Below are positions 7,152 through 15,679 of a stretch of 47,303 bases of DNA, in pieces. The stretch spans positions 1-47,303 of the forward strand of contig JAJXUO010000022.1 of NCBI GenBank assembly GCA_021782815.1, in the 5' to 3' direction. The translations under genes and the position numbers were made by a program. A model generated the notes under the pieces. The model did no database searches. It was not told the DNA's origin and worked only from the letters and a program-made list of their open reading frames with translations. The first letter of the stretch is position 1. Each line of letters opens with the position of its first letter. Source of the DNA: Pseudomonadota bacterium (lineage in GTDB: Bacteria; Pseudomonadota; Alphaproteobacteria; Rhodospirillales; Magnetospirillaceae).

Positions 7152-7545
7152 ACCAGAAGCGCATGGTGGCGTTGTCGGCACAGGCGCCGCCCTCCACCTC
7201 GATGCGGGTGAAGTGATCCTTCAACTCGGGATGATGCTCGAGGCCATGGCAGCTGCGGGCCGAAAGCCCGGTGACCAGCACGGCGGCGGTGGCGCCGCCA
7301 TCGGTGCTGACCAGGGTTACCCGATCGCCGATGCCCTTGGCGGCCAAGGTCTGCTTCAGGGCGGCGCTGACATCGGGGCCGGTGAGATTGCCGGTTTCCT
7401 GCCGCGAGGTGAAGGCCGCCGACTGGGCGTTCAGCACCACCATGGGCCAATCCACCGTGGCGGCGAAATAACGGTCCAGCGTGTAGATCCCGCCGGCCGC
7501 CAACACCAGCAGCACCGCCCACGGCGCCAGTTTCTTTACAGTCAT
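7144..7545 (-). CDS. Membrane-anchored protein of unknown function
   Basis: 133 aa. A single N-terminal hydrophobic segment (about residues 8-22, PWAVLLVLAAGGIYTL) precedes a periplasmic domain. That domain holds two cysteines (SCHGL and GGACADN) that could form a disulfide, and it ends in MRFWFK. The arrangement of a short basic head, one transmembrane helix and a small Cys-pair domain resembles minor pilin-like or anchored periplasmic proteins, but there is no clear prepilin cleavage site, so I leave it unnamed. It is downstream of the hemerythrin-REC gene on the same strand with a 26-bp gap, so it may be the last gene of an ilvD-led transcript. Confidence 0.65.
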   Translation of the reverse strand: MTVKKLAPWAVLLVLAAGGIYTLDRYFAATVDWPMVVLNAQSAAFTSRQETGNLTGPDVSAALKQTLAAKGIGDRVTLVSTDGGATAAVLVTGLSARSCHGLEHHPELKDHFTRIEVEGGACADNATMRFWFK

Positions 7546-7571
7546 GATCTCGATCCGATCCTTATTTGATC

Positions 7572-8435
7572 TCAGGTCCGATGCGCGGAAACCGTGCGCG
7601 ACACCGCCTGTAAAAGTTCACGTGCCGAAACCGGCTTGGCCAGAAAATCGTCCACCCCGGCGGCCTGGGCCTGGGCGCGCACATCCTCGGTACAGCGGGC
7701 CGTCACCATGATGATGCCCACATTGGCGACGATGGGGTCCAGCGACGAACGCAGGCGGTTGACGAACTCCACCCCGTTGACTCCGGCCATCCACCAGTCG
7801 GTGATCACCAGATCGAAGGGCTGACGCGCCAGCAGCTCGTACCCCAGCGCGGCGCTTTCGGCGGTTTTCACGATGCCCACGCCCACCCCGCTCAACACCG
7901 TTTCCATCAGAATGCGGAAATGGGTGTTGTCGTCCACCACCAGCACCCGCATGCTGTCCCAATCCTCGCGCGCCGCCGGCGCGCCGCCGCGCAACTGGCT
8001 GATGCTGACCGCCTCGGCGGCATCGTAGGCGGCCTGATTACCCAAAACGAAACGGGTATAGGGCATGTCGTGGCGCAGGATGTGATCCACCAGCCAGTCT
8101 TCCAGAAACTTCTGCAGATCGCGCGCCCGCACGCTGCCCGGCGTGGTTTCAAAGCGGCGGATCATCTCGCGCACCTGCCCGGTCAGGCGGGTATGCAGCG
8201 TCTTATGCGCCTCCAGGCCGGGATAGCCCGCTTCCTCCTGCAGCCGCTCCTCGCGGCGGAAGTGGTAGTCGGTATAATCGGCCAGCACCAGCAGCAGACT
8301 GCCCAACGAGCCATACTCATCCGGGCTGCCGATGCAGCTGTGCACCTGATTGATCAGGCTCACCAGGGTTTTATGATCGTTGTCCACCGGCGGAATGCCG
8401 GTCGCCATGCAATCTTGCCACTCGATATAGGCCAT
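7572..8435 (-). CDS. Hemerythrin-response regulator receiver fusion
   Basis: 287 aa from the ATG at 8435 (a GTG 12 nt upstream is also possible). Residues about 4-130 are a bacteriohemerythrin domain with the full di-iron ligand set: His21, His58, Glu62, His77, His81, His118 and Asp123 (HILRHD). Residues about 163-285 are a CheY-like receiver: acidic pair Asp168-Asp169, phosphoacceptor Asp213 in VITDWWMAG, Thr in IMVTAR, and the conserved Lys in FLAKP. There is no DNA-binding or enzymatic output domain. It likely senses O2 or NO through the di-iron centre and couples it to phosphorelay signalling; direction of control is unknown. It begins 25 bp after ilvD on the same strand. Confidence 0.9.
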   Translation of the reverse strand: MAYIEWQDCMATGIPPVDNDHKTLVSLINQVHSCIGSPDEYGSLGSLLLVLADYTDYHFRREERLQEEAGYPGLEAHKTLHTRLTGQVREMIRRFETTPGSVRARDLQKFLEDWLVDHILRHDMPYTRFVLGNQAAYDAAEAVSISQLRGGAPAAREDWDSMRVLVVDDNTHFRILMETVLSGVGVGIVKTAESAALGYELLARQPFDLVITDWWMAGVNGVEFVNRLRSSLDPIVANVGIIMVTARCTEDVRAQAQAAGVDDFLAKPVSARELLQAVSRTVSAHRT

Positions 8436-8459
8436 GATGCCGTCCACCGCGGTTTTGCT

Positions 8460-10319
8460 TCAGCCCTTCCGCTCCACCTGACCGACATCGCGCACCGCGC
8501 CGCGGGCGGCGCTGGTGGTCATGGCGGCATAGGCGCGCAGAGCCTGCGATACCGGACGCTGGCGCTGGCCCGGCGCCCAGGCCGCCGCCCCCTTGGCCTG
8601 CATGGCGGCCCGGCGCGCCGCCAGGGCCTCGTCGGTCAGACGGACAGAAATGCTGCGGTTGGGAATGTCGATGTCGATGATGTCGCCGCTCTCCACCAGG
8701 CCGATGGCCCCGCCCTCGGCGGCCTCGGGCGAGACATGGCCGATGGACAGCCCCGAGGTGCCGCCCGAGAAGCGGCCGTCGGTGATCAGGGCGCAGGCCT
8801 TGCCCAGGCCCTTGCTCTTCAGATAGCTGGTGGGATAGAGCATCTCCTGCATGCCGGGGCCGCCCTTGGGGCCTTCGTAACGCACGATCACCACGTCGCC
8901 GGCCACAACCTCGCCGCCCAGGATCTTGGCCACCGCCTCCTCCTGGCTTTCACAGACCACCGCCGGCCCCGAGAACACCAGATTGGCGGAGTCCACCCCG
9001 GCGGTCTTCACGATACAGCCATCCAGGGCGATATTGCCGAACAGCACCGCCAGACCGCCGTCCTGGCTGTAGGCATGGGCGCGGTCGCGGATCACGCCCT
9101 GTTCGCGGTCGGCGTCCAGGGTCTCGAAACGGGCCGACTGGGAAAAGGCCTCGGTGGTGCGCCGTCCGCCGGGAGCGGCGCGGTAGAGCACTTCCACCGC
9201 CGCCTCGTTGGCCTGGGTGATGTCCCATTTGGCGATGGCGGCGCCCAGCGACGGCGCATGCACCGTCTTGACGTCGCGGTTCAGCAGACCGGCGCGGTCC
9301 AGTTCGCCCAGAATGCCGAAAATGCCGCCGGCGCGGTGCACGTCCTCCATATGGATATCGGGCACCGAAGGCGCCACCTTGCACAGATTGGGCACGCGGC
9401 GGCTCAAACGGTCGATATCGGCCATGGTGAAGTTCACCCCGGCCTCGTTGGCGGCGGCCAGCAGATGCAGCACGGTGTTGGTGGAGCCGCCCATGGCGAT
9501 ATCCAGGGTCATGGCGTTCTCGAAGGCCTCGAACGTGGCGACGGCGCGCGGCAGCACGCTGTCGTCGTTCCGCTCGTAATAGCGCCGCGCCAGTTCCACC
9601 GCCAGCCGCCCGGCGCTTAAGAACAGTTCCTTGCGGTCGGCGTGAGTGGCCACCAAAGAGCCGTTGCCCGGCAGCGACAGGCCCAGGGCCTCGGTCAGGC
9701 AGTTCATGGAATTGGCGGTGAACATGCCCGAGCAGGAACCGCAGGTGGGACAGGAGGATTCCTCGTAGGCGGCGACGTCGGCGTCGCTCACCTTGTCGTC
9801 GGCGGCGGCGATCATGGCGTCGATCAGATCCACGGCGTGGGTCTTGCCGTCGGAGAGTTTCACCTTGCCCGCCTCCATCGGCCCGCCCGAGACGAACACC
9901 GTGGGGATGTTGAGGCGCAGCGCCGCCATCAGCATGCCGGGGGTGATCTTGTCGCAGTTGGAAATGCAGACCAGGGCGTCGGCGCAATGGGCGTTGACCA
10001 TGTATTCGACGGAATCGGCGATCACCTCGCGCGACGGCAGCGAATAGAGCATGCCGGCATGGCCCATGGCGATGCCGTCGTCGATGGCGATGGTGTTGAA
10101 CTCCTTGGCCACGCCGCCCACCTTCTCGATCTCGCGCGCCACCATCTGGCCCAGATCCTTCAGATGCACATGCCCGGGCACGAACTGGGTGAAGGAATTG
10201 GCGATGGCGATGATGGGCTTGCCGAAATCGCCGTCCGTCATGCCTGTGGCGCGCCACAGGCCGCGCGCGCCCGCCATGTTGCGGCCGTGGGTGGAGGTAC
10301 GGGAACGATATTCAGGCAT
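8460..10319 (-). CDS. ilvD: Dihydroxy-acid dehydratase
   Basis: 619 aa, matching the usual IlvD length of about 615; start at the ATG at 10319, where the family sequence [20 protein letters not shown] begins, with AGAGGA upstream. It dehydrates 2,3-dihydroxy-isovalerate and -methylvalerate to the 2-keto acids of valine and isoleucine synthesis. Cluster ligand regions are visible: [12 protein letters not shown] and [18 protein letters not shown]; the C-terminal [19 protein letters not shown] is characteristic. It depends on an O2-sensitive Fe-S cluster. The hemerythrin-REC gene follows directly. The 5' leader carries a perfect 19-nt palindrome. Confidence 0.96.
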   Translation of the reverse strand: MPEYRSRTSTHGRNMAGARGLWRATGMTDGDFGKPIIAIANSFTQFVPGHVHLKDLGQMVAREIEKVGGVAKEFNTIAIDDGIAMGHAGMLYSLPSREVIADSVEYMVNAHCADALVCISNCDKITPGMLMAALRLNIPTVFVSGGPMEAGKVKLSDGKTHAVDLIDAMIAAADDKVSDADVAAYEESSCPTCGSCSGMFTANSMNCLTEALGLSLPGNGSLVATHADRKELFLSAGRLAVELARRYYERNDDSVLPRAVATFEAFENAMTLDIAMGGSTNTVLHLLAAANEAGVNFTMADIDRLSRRVPNLCKVAPSVPDIHMEDVHRAGGIFGILGELDRAGLLNRDVKTVHAPSLGAAIAKWDITQANEAAVEVLYRAAPGGRRTTEAFSQSARFETLDADREQGVIRDRAHAYSQDGGLAVLFGNIALDGCIVKTAGVDSANLVFSGPAVVCESQEEAVAKILGGEVVAGDVVIVRYEGPKGGPGMQEMLYPTSYLKSKGLGKACALITDGRFSGGTSGLSIGHVSPEAAEGGAIGLVESGDIIDIDIPNRSISVRLTDEALAARRAAMQAKGAAAWAPGQRQRPVSQALRAYAAMTTSAARGAVRDVGQVERKG

Positions 10320-10385
10320 AACCGGCGATCCTCTGAAGCACTGACTTTTGCAGGAAGAGTGTGCGAAGTGCGTTGCCGAAGATAG

Positions 10386-10404
10386 CCTTCCCGGCCCGGG
10401 AAGG
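10386..10404. promoter_or_regulatory. Perfect palindrome in the ilvD leader
   Basis: CCTTCCCGG, one central C, CCGGGAAGG. It lies 67 bp upstream of ilvD, between ilvD and the divergent small secreted protein gene. It could be an operator or a leader hairpin; no leader peptide rich in branched-chain codons is evident. Confidence 0.35.
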
Positions 10405-10513
10405 AAAGAGAGCGGACACGGAAAATCGTCATACGATCGCCACGACGGGCTATTTTTCGCCACAAAGGACGGTTAAGAATTGCCGGATCATCTTTTCTTC
10501 AGGGGATTTTTTC

Positions 10514-10795
10514 ATGGCCAGGACCGTATCCGCCGCCTTGCTCGCCTTGTCCGCCCTGCTGCTTGCCGCCGCTCCGGCCGGGGCCGAGGAAAGTTTCAAG
10601 CCCAACAAGACGGTGGAGGCCGATATCAGCGCCTGCCTGGCCAGCGCCCGCGCCAAGGCCCCCGACGCCACCGCCCACGGGCAGCGCATCCTGCTGGCCA
10701 CCCAGTGCATCTGTTCCACTCATAAGGAACTGTGCGCCGGCGGCGGCGTGCCCCAGGACGGCCACATGCGCGAACGCATCGACGAGGACAAGTAG
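10514..10795 (+). CDS. Small secreted cysteine-containing protein
   Basis: 93 aa; ATG at 10514 with AGGGGA upstream. Signal peptide of about 24 residues (MARTVSAALLALSALLLAAAPAGA, cut after AGA). The mature protein is about 69 residues, polar, with four cysteines (ACLAS, QCIC, LCAGG), enough for two disulfides in the periplasm. No family is recognised. It stands alone between the divergent ilvD and a strong terminator, so it is a single-gene transcript. The Cys-x-Cys pair could bind metal, but that is speculation. Confidence 0.7.
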   Translation: MARTVSAALLALSALLLAAAPAGAEESFKPNKTVEADISACLASARAKAPDATAHGQRILLATQCICSTHKELCAGGGVPQDGHMRERIDEDK

Positions 10796-10808
10796 GATCG
10801 CACACAAA

Positions 10809-10841
10809 AAAACGCCGCCCGGACCCGCCGGGCGGCGTTTT
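10809..10841. terminator. Bidirectional rho-independent terminator
   Basis: Perfect 14-bp stem, AAAACGCCGCCCGG and CCGGGCGGCGTTTT, with loop ACCCG, and A/T runs on both sides. It separates the convergent secreted-protein and chemoreceptor genes and can serve both. Confidence 0.9.
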
Positions 10842-10860
10842 CTCTTGAAGCGGCCTCGTC

Positions 10861-12939
10861 TCAGCCGCGCACGCGCATCAGGAAGGCCTCCACCTCGCCT
10901 TTCAGCATCTCCACCGGCTGCGCCAGATCGTTGGCGCCCCACAGCACCCGGATGGCCGAACCGCAGCTGACGGCGGCCGAACGGGTCACCGCCACCACCC
11001 CTTCGGCGACGATGGCCGAATCCGCTTCCACCGTGCGCACGCAGCCGACGATGCGATCGGTGGCCTCGGCCTGACGGCCCATGGCGTTGTGCACGGTCAT
11101 GGTGATGTCGGAGACATGGCGGATGGTATCGCCGATGGTCAACAGGGTCTGGTTGGTATCGCCCGCTGCCTGCTGGATGGCGCTGATCTGGGCGGCGATC
11201 TGTTCGGTGGCCTGGGCGGTCTGGTTGGCCAGATGCTTCACCTCGCCGGCCACCACGGCGAAGCCCTTGCCGGCCTCGCCGGCCCGCGCCGCCTCGATGG
11301 TGGCATTGAGGGCCAAAAGGTTGGTCTGCTGGGCGATGCGGTTGATCAGTTCCAGCACCGCGCCGATTTCCTGAGCCGCCGAGGCCAGGGTGGTCACCTG
11401 ACGGTCCACCTGCTCCAGCTTGCCCTCGCCCGATTTGGCGATGCGGTCGGATTCCTGCACCAGCCCGGCCACTTCGTGAATGGAGGCGGCCAGCTCGTCG
11501 GCGGCCACCAGCGCCGCCTGCACGCTGGATTGGGCCTTCACCGCCGCCTCGGCCACGCTCAAGGAGCGGTTCTGCGAACTGTTGCGCCCGTGCGAGGCCA
11601 CGCCGCTGGCGGTACGGGCGATGGCCAGCGAACCGGCCCCCACCGTGTCCACGGCGTTCTTCACCGTGGCCTCGAAATGGTCGGCCAGGCTGTCCATGGC
11701 GGCCTGACGCTCCACCTCGGCGCTTTCCATCAACTGCTGATGATCGCGCTGCAGGGCCACCATGGCCAGGGCGTTGTCCTTGAACACTTCGACGGCGCGG
11801 GCCATGTCGCCGATTTCGTCCTTGCGCACCGTACAGGGCACCTTGACGTCAGTTTCGCCGCCCACCACCCGCTCCATCACCCGCTCGATCAGACGCAGCG
11901 GCGAGACGATGCTGCGCGACAGGATCAGCGACCAGAAGAAGAAGGTGAGCAGGGCCAGCACGGCGGCGATGCCGTTCTGGCGCAAGGTGGCGCTGCGGGT
12001 GTCCTGCTGGAAGACCGAGGCCCGGGTGGCGCCGTCGCGGGCATAAAGGAACAGCCGTCCGATCACCGGTCGCACGGCGTCGGTGTGGGCGCGCAGCTCT
12101 TGCACCTGCGTGTCCAGGGCGGTGGACACCTCGACGAACTGCCCCATGTCGTGGCTGTATTTGCCGAGAAGGGTGCGGAACAGGGTGGCGGTGTTGGGCG
12201 GCACGCCGGAGTCGCCCAGCTTGAGATCGAACTCGATGCTGAATTTGCGGAAATGCCCCAGGGGCTCGTCGCCGCCGTAAAGCATGAAATCCTTTTCCGC
12301 CTGACGCATGCCCAGCATCTTGTTCCACAGGCCGTCCTGGTTGGGCCACACCTTCAGTTCGTCCTCCATGGCCGCCACCGATTTGTGCAGGGCGCCGCGC
12401 AGGCCGTCGTTCTCGCCCAGGCCCAGCTCGGTTTCCTGGGCGGCGATGGCGCCGAACTGCGTATCCAGGCCGGCGATGTCCTTGCGCAGGGTCTCGACGT
12501 CCTTGGCCACCGGCCGGGTGATGGGCAGCGCCGCCAGCGCCGCCAGCGCCGTTTTCACCGCCGCCGTGGTCCGCTGATGCCGGGCGATCAGATCCTTGTT
12601 GCGGGTGCGCAGGAAGGCCTCCTCCTCCACCTGCATCCCCAGCATGTCGGCGCGGATGTCGGAGGTGAGATCCCCCATGCGGTGATAGGCCGTCTGGTCG
12701 CTGATGGCCTGGGAAATCGTCTGTTCGCCGAAATAGGAAACGGTGGCGAAGACCGCCGCCGAAACCAGGGCCACCGCCAGCAGGAGATTGACGCGCATCC
12801 CCACCCGGAGATCGGAGAGCAGCGGAAAGCTGCCTTCGGCCCAGGCGCGTCCCCAATCGGTGCCGCGCAGGCGGCCGAGCAGCGACTCGCCGCCGGTCAG
12901 CCAGCGTTCGGCCGTGGTGGCTTCTGAGAGATCAGTCAT
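10861..12939 (-). CDS. Methyl-accepting chemotaxis protein
   Basis: 692 aa. Transmembrane helix 1 at about 51-70 and helix 2 at about 330-350 enclose a helical periplasmic sensor of about 250 residues, the size of a helical bimodular (HBM) domain; that subtype is inferred from length and helicity. A HAMP domain follows ([20 protein letters not shown]). The cytoplasmic signalling tip is clear: [18 protein letters not shown] and [20 protein letters not shown]. No C-terminal CheR-docking pentapeptide is visible. A roughly 45-residue cytoplasmic stretch precedes helix 1, which is unusual. It transmits ligand binding to CheA/CheW. Its start is 12 bp after a STAS gene, suggesting joint expression. 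Confidence 0.93.
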   Translation of the reverse strand: MTDLSEATTAERWLTGGESLLGRLRGTDWGRAWAEGSFPLLSDLRVGMRVNLLLAVALVSAAVFATVSYFGEQTISQAISDQTAYHRMGDLTSDIRADMLGMQVEEEAFLRTRNKDLIARHQRTTAAVKTALAALAALPITRPVAKDVETLRKDIAGLDTQFGAIAAQETELGLGENDGLRGALHKSVAAMEDELKVWPNQDGLWNKMLGMRQAEKDFMLYGGDEPLGHFRKFSIEFDLKLGDSGVPPNTATLFRTLLGKYSHDMGQFVEVSTALDTQVQELRAHTDAVRPVIGRLFLYARDGATRASVFQQDTRSATLRQNGIAAVLALLTFFFWSLILSRSIVSPLRLIERVMERVVGGETDVKVPCTVRKDEIGDMARAVEVFKDNALAMVALQRDHQQLMESAEVERQAAMDSLADHFEATVKNAVDTVGAGSLAIARTASGVASHGRNSSQNRSLSVAEAAVKAQSSVQAALVAADELAASIHEVAGLVQESDRIAKSGEGKLEQVDRQVTTLASAAQEIGAVLELINRIAQQTNLLALNATIEAARAGEAGKGFAVVAGEVKHLANQTAQATEQIAAQISAIQQAAGDTNQTLLTIGDTIRHVSDITMTVHNAMGRQAEATDRIVGCVRTVEADSAIVAEGVVAVTRSAAVSCGSAIRVLWGANDLAQPVEMLKGEVEAFLMRVRG

Positions 12940-12951
12940 GAGCAGTTCCCT

Positions 12952-13263
12952 TCAGTTCGCGTGTAACCCGGATGTCAGCTCATCGAAGCGGCACAGGGAC
13001 AGCAGGCGCTGCACCTGGCCGGTTTGATGACGCAATGACAAACTGCCCCCTTTTGCCGCCACGCTGTCTTGCAGCAGCAAAATCATTCCCATGCCCGTGG
13101 TATCCATGTAGTCGAGCCCCGCCAGGTCCAGCGCCACCGCGCGGGCCGGAACGGCTTCCACCGTCCGCAGCATATGGCGGAACTCCGCATTGCCGTCGAA
13201 GGTCAGACGGCCTTTTAAAAAAATTTCACTAAGACCATCCCGGTCCTGGATTTCATACTCCAC
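12952..13263 (-). CDS. STAS-domain protein (anti-sigma factor antagonist-like)
   Basis: 103 aa, a single STAS domain like SpoIIAA/RsbV. The phosphoacceptor loop reads LDYMDTTGMGMI (Asp54, Thr55, Thr56), where classical members have DSSG; Thr56 is the candidate phosphorylation site. Family members switch a partner kinase or anti-sigma factor by phosphorylation; no kinase or phosphatase gene is in the window, so the partner is unknown. It is the first gene of a two-gene unit with the chemoreceptor, which suggests it modulates signalling rather than a sigma factor; this is inference. Confidence 0.88.
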   Translation of the reverse strand: MEYEIQDRDGLSEIFLKGRLTFDGNAEFRHMLRTVEAVPARAVALDLAGLDYMDTTGMGMILLLQDSVAAKGGSLSLRHQTGQVQRLLSLCRFDELTSGLHAN

Positions 13264-13370
13264 GTACGTCCATCCTCAAGAACACCGTTCGGCCGGCGGT
13301 CATCCGTGCCGGACGGCGATACGACCCAGTCCCGGGCCGGACCTTAAGCCCGCCCGCAATCGAACCGGGG

Positions 13371-13399
13371 TTAAGTTGCATTTACAAATTTGCTACACT
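13371..13399 (+). promoter_or_regulatory. Possible promoter of the cytochrome operon
   Basis: -10 TACACT (13394-13399) with a 17-bp spacer to a weak -35 TTAAGT (13371-13376), in the only AT-rich stretch before the operon. It would give a 5' UTR of about 105 nt. Confidence 0.35.
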
Positions 13400-13427
13400 T
13401 CCGCGTCACAATCGGAATCAAGTTGAT

Positions 13428-13486
13428 CAACAAGGCGCTCTCTCCCAGCCTGCGGTTTCGGGAACGGAGAACGGCACACCTTGTTG
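13428..13486 (+). other. Stem-loop in the 5' leader of the cytochrome operon
   Basis: CAACAAGG (13428-13435) pairs perfectly with CCTTGTTG (13479-13486) across 43 nt; a small internal hairpin GTT-TCGG-GAAC is possible. It ends 23 nt before the start codon. It is not a riboswitch class I recognise. Confidence 0.35.
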
Positions 13487-13509
13487 CTATACCGGAAAGC
13501 GAGACGAAC

Positions 13510-14598
13510 ATGCGTTTACGTGTATGGGATCTTCCCACCAGACTGTTCCACTGGCTGCTGGTGGCCGGCGTCGCCACCTGTGCCGTCACCGGTTTTCTGC
13601 TGCCGTCGCGCTGGCTGGCCTGGCATTTCGCCGCCGGCTATCTGCTGGCCGCCCTGCTGGTCTTCCGCCTGGTCTGGGCCTTTTTCGGCCCCGAGCACAG
13701 CCGCTGGCCGGGATTTTGCCCCAAACCCGGCGCGGTGATCGCCCATGTGCGCGCGGTGCTCGCCGGACGGCCGCACGCCAGCATCGGCCATAATCCCGCC
13801 GGCGGGGCGATGATCCTGGCCCTGCTGCTGACCCTGACCCTGCTGGTGGGCAGCGGCCTCCTGACCGTGGGCGGCATGCTGAAACTGGGCCCCTTCGCCT
13901 TCTTCATGCCCTATGACGCCGCCATGGCGGTGAAGGAGCTGCACGAGGCCGCCGCCAACCTGCTGATGGTTCTGGCCGCCACCCATATCCTGGGGGTGAT
14001 CGTGGAAAGCCGGCTTTTGCGGGAATGGCTGATCGGCGCCATGCTCACCGGCTGGAAGCGGGCCCCGGACGGCAGCCCGACGCCGCGCCCCCGCGCGCCC
14101 TGGGCGGCGCCGCTGGCCGCGCTGGCCGTGGCCGCCACCGTGGGCGGCGGCATGGCCTTGAGCCATCTGCCCAAGGCCGGCTGGCATCCCCTGCCCCCGC
14201 TGCCGGCCTATGCGCAGGAATGCGGCACCTGCCACATGGCCTATCACCCCAGCCTGCTCTCGGCCGACTCCTGGCGGCAGGTGATGGCCCATCTCGACAC
14301 TCACTACGGCGAGAACGCCGGCCTGCCGCCGCAGCGCCGCGACGCCATCGCCCAATGGCTGACCGCCAACGCCGCCGAACAGTGGGATACCCTGGCCTCC
14401 CATCGCCTGGGCCGGGCGCCTCTGGCCGCCGACGGCCTGCTCAGCTCCAATTCCTGGTGGAAGCGCAAGCATCGCCACCTGGACCCGGCGGTATTTCAGC
14501 GCGCCGCCATCAAAACGTCGGAAAATTGCGCGGCTTGCCATCGTGATGCCACATCCGGCCTGTTTACTCCGCAAGCCATTCACATACCCGCTCCATGA
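13510..14598 (+). CDS. Cytochrome b561 fused to a diheme cytochrome c (DHC) domain
   Basis: 362 aa. Residues about 1-180 are a four-helix cytochrome b561 (MRLRVWDLPTRLFHWLLV; heme histidines in the first, second and later helices, including HEAAANLLMVLAATHI). A fifth hydrophobic segment lies near 205-225. The C-terminal part (about 230-362) is a diheme cytochrome c of the DHC type, with CGTCH at Cys238 and CAACH at Cys340. Separate b561 and DHC proteins are the usual arrangement; here they are one polypeptide. It likely takes electrons from quinol in the membrane and passes them to the periplasmic SHP. A separate DHC is encoded downstream. Confidence 0.88.
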   Translation: MRLRVWDLPTRLFHWLLVAGVATCAVTGFLLPSRWLAWHFAAGYLLAALLVFRLVWAFFGPEHSRWPGFCPKPGAVIAHVRAVLAGRPHASIGHNPAGGAMILALLLTLTLLVGSGLLTVGGMLKLGPFAFFMPYDAAMAVKELHEAAANLLMVLAATHILGVIVESRLLREWLIGAMLTGWKRAPDGSPTPRPRAPWAAPLAALAVAATVGGGMALSHLPKAGWHPLPPLPAYAQECGTCHMAYHPSLLSADSWRQVMAHLDTHYGENAGLPPQRRDAIAQWLTANAAEQWDTLASHRLGRAPLAADGLLSSNSWWKRKHRHLDPAVFQRAAIKTSENCAACHRDATSGLFTPQAIHIPAP

Positions 14599-14609
14599 AC
14601 AGGGGAACC

Positions 14610-15053
14610 ATGCCCATCCGCACCCTGCTGACCTGTACCCTCTGTCTTTCTTTTGCCGTCGTCCTCGCCCCCGCCGCCTGGGCCGACCAGAACAGCGCCG
14701 GCCGCGCCGCTGTTCTGGCCGCCTATGCCGCCCAGGCGCGCAAGGCCGATGCCAATTTCACCGGGTTCTCCGCCGCCCGCGGCGAACTGCTCTACAGCAG
14801 CCGCCACCTTAAGGCCCGCCGCGCCGATATCCAGGCCTGCGCCGCCTGCCACGGCGCCGATCCCACCAAGCCGGGAGAGAACGCCCGCACCGGCCGCCCC
14901 ATCGACCCGGTGGCGGTTTCGGCCAATCCCAAACGCTTCACCGCGCTCGAAAACACCGAGAAGTGGTTCGGCCGCAACTGCAAGGAAATCATCGGCCGCG
15001 ACTGCACCGCGCTGGAAAAAGGCGATTACATCACGTATCTCCAATCACGCTAA
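14610..15053 (+). CDS. SHP-type cytochrome c (DUF1924, oxygen-binding)
   Basis: 147 aa from the ATG at 14610, preceded by AGGGGA; an ATG at 14595 overlapping the previous stop is also in frame. Signal peptide of about 25 residues ends at AWA. One heme site, CAACH at Cys77, and the family hallmarks TGRPIDPVAVSANPKRFT and EKWFGRNCKEIIGRDCTALEKGDYITYL, including the conserved cysteine pair. SHP (sphaeroides heme protein) binds O2 transiently through a labile Asn ligand; its physiological reaction is unsettled. It sits between the b561-DHC fusion and free DHC, its expected redox partners. Confidence 0.9.
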   Translation: MPIRTLLTCTLCLSFAVVLAPAAWADQNSAGRAAVLAAYAAQARKADANFTGFSAARGELLYSSRHLKARRADIQACAACHGADPTKPGENARTGRPIDPVAVSANPKRFTALENTEKWFGRNCKEIIGRDCTALEKGDYITYLQSR

Positions 15054-15084
15054 CCTTACGTTGTCCGTCGGAAGGATCCCGCAA

Positions 15085-15513
15085 ATGCGATTGCCCCGCT
15101 TCACCCTGGCCGTGATGGCCGCCGCCCTGTTCAGCACGCCGGTTCTGGCCGAACGGCTGAACACGGTTCCCGCCATCACCAATCCCGTGGTGAAAAAGGA
15201 ATGCGGCGCCTGCCACATGGCCTACCAGCCCAAATTCCTGGGCGCCTCCACCTGGGACAAGATCCTGGGCGATCTCAGCCATCACTTCGGCGAGGACGCC
15301 AGCCTGCCGCCCCAGACCGTGGACACCATCAAGGCCTATTACGACGCCAATGCCGGCGACAGCCTGCCCGGCCTTTTGCGCATCACCCAGCAGTCGTGGT
15401 GGCTGATGCGCCATGGCGGCGTGGGCCACACCCGCTTCGCCGCCGCCAAATCCAAGGCCAATTGCCTGGCCTGCCACAAGAACGCCGACAAGGGCGAATA
15501 TCCGCTGGATTAA
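15085..15513 (+). CDS. Periplasmic diheme cytochrome c (DHC)
   Basis: 142 aa; ATG at 15085 with GGAAGGAT upstream. Signal peptide of about 22 residues (cut after VLA). Two heme sites: CGACH at Cys40 and CLACH at Cys127. The segment ECGACHMAYQPKFLGASTWDKILGDLSHHFGEDASLPP is closely parallel to the C-terminal domain of the b561 fusion (ECGTCHMAYHPSLLSADSW and HYGENAGLPP), pointing to duplication. DHC family members donate electrons to SHP. Third and last gene of the operon; a GC-rich hairpin follows. Confidence 0.9.
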   Translation: MRLPRFTLAVMAAALFSTPVLAERLNTVPAITNPVVKKECGACHMAYQPKFLGASTWDKILGDLSHHFGEDASLPPQTVDTIKAYYDANAGDSLPGLLRITQQSWWLMRHGGVGHTRFAAAKSKANCLACHKNADKGEYPLD

Positions 15514-15522
15514 AACCGCCAT

Positions 15523-15551
15523 GGCCTGCCGGACACACGTCCCGGCAGGCC
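15523..15551 (+). terminator. Hairpin after the cytochrome operon
   Basis: GGCCTGCCGG (15523-15532) pairs with CCGGCAGGCC (15542-15551). Strong stem but no U run after it, so termination is possible but not certain. Confidence 0.5.
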
Positions 15552-15679
15552 GGGACCGGGAGGAGCGTTGCCTCCTGAAAAAACATGTCCTTATTTTCAT
15601 GCGCGCTCTACTCCCGGCGGCGCGGCGGTGATATGGTGCGGTTGCGGTTTAAGATCCGCCGCTTGATGGAACTCCAGCC

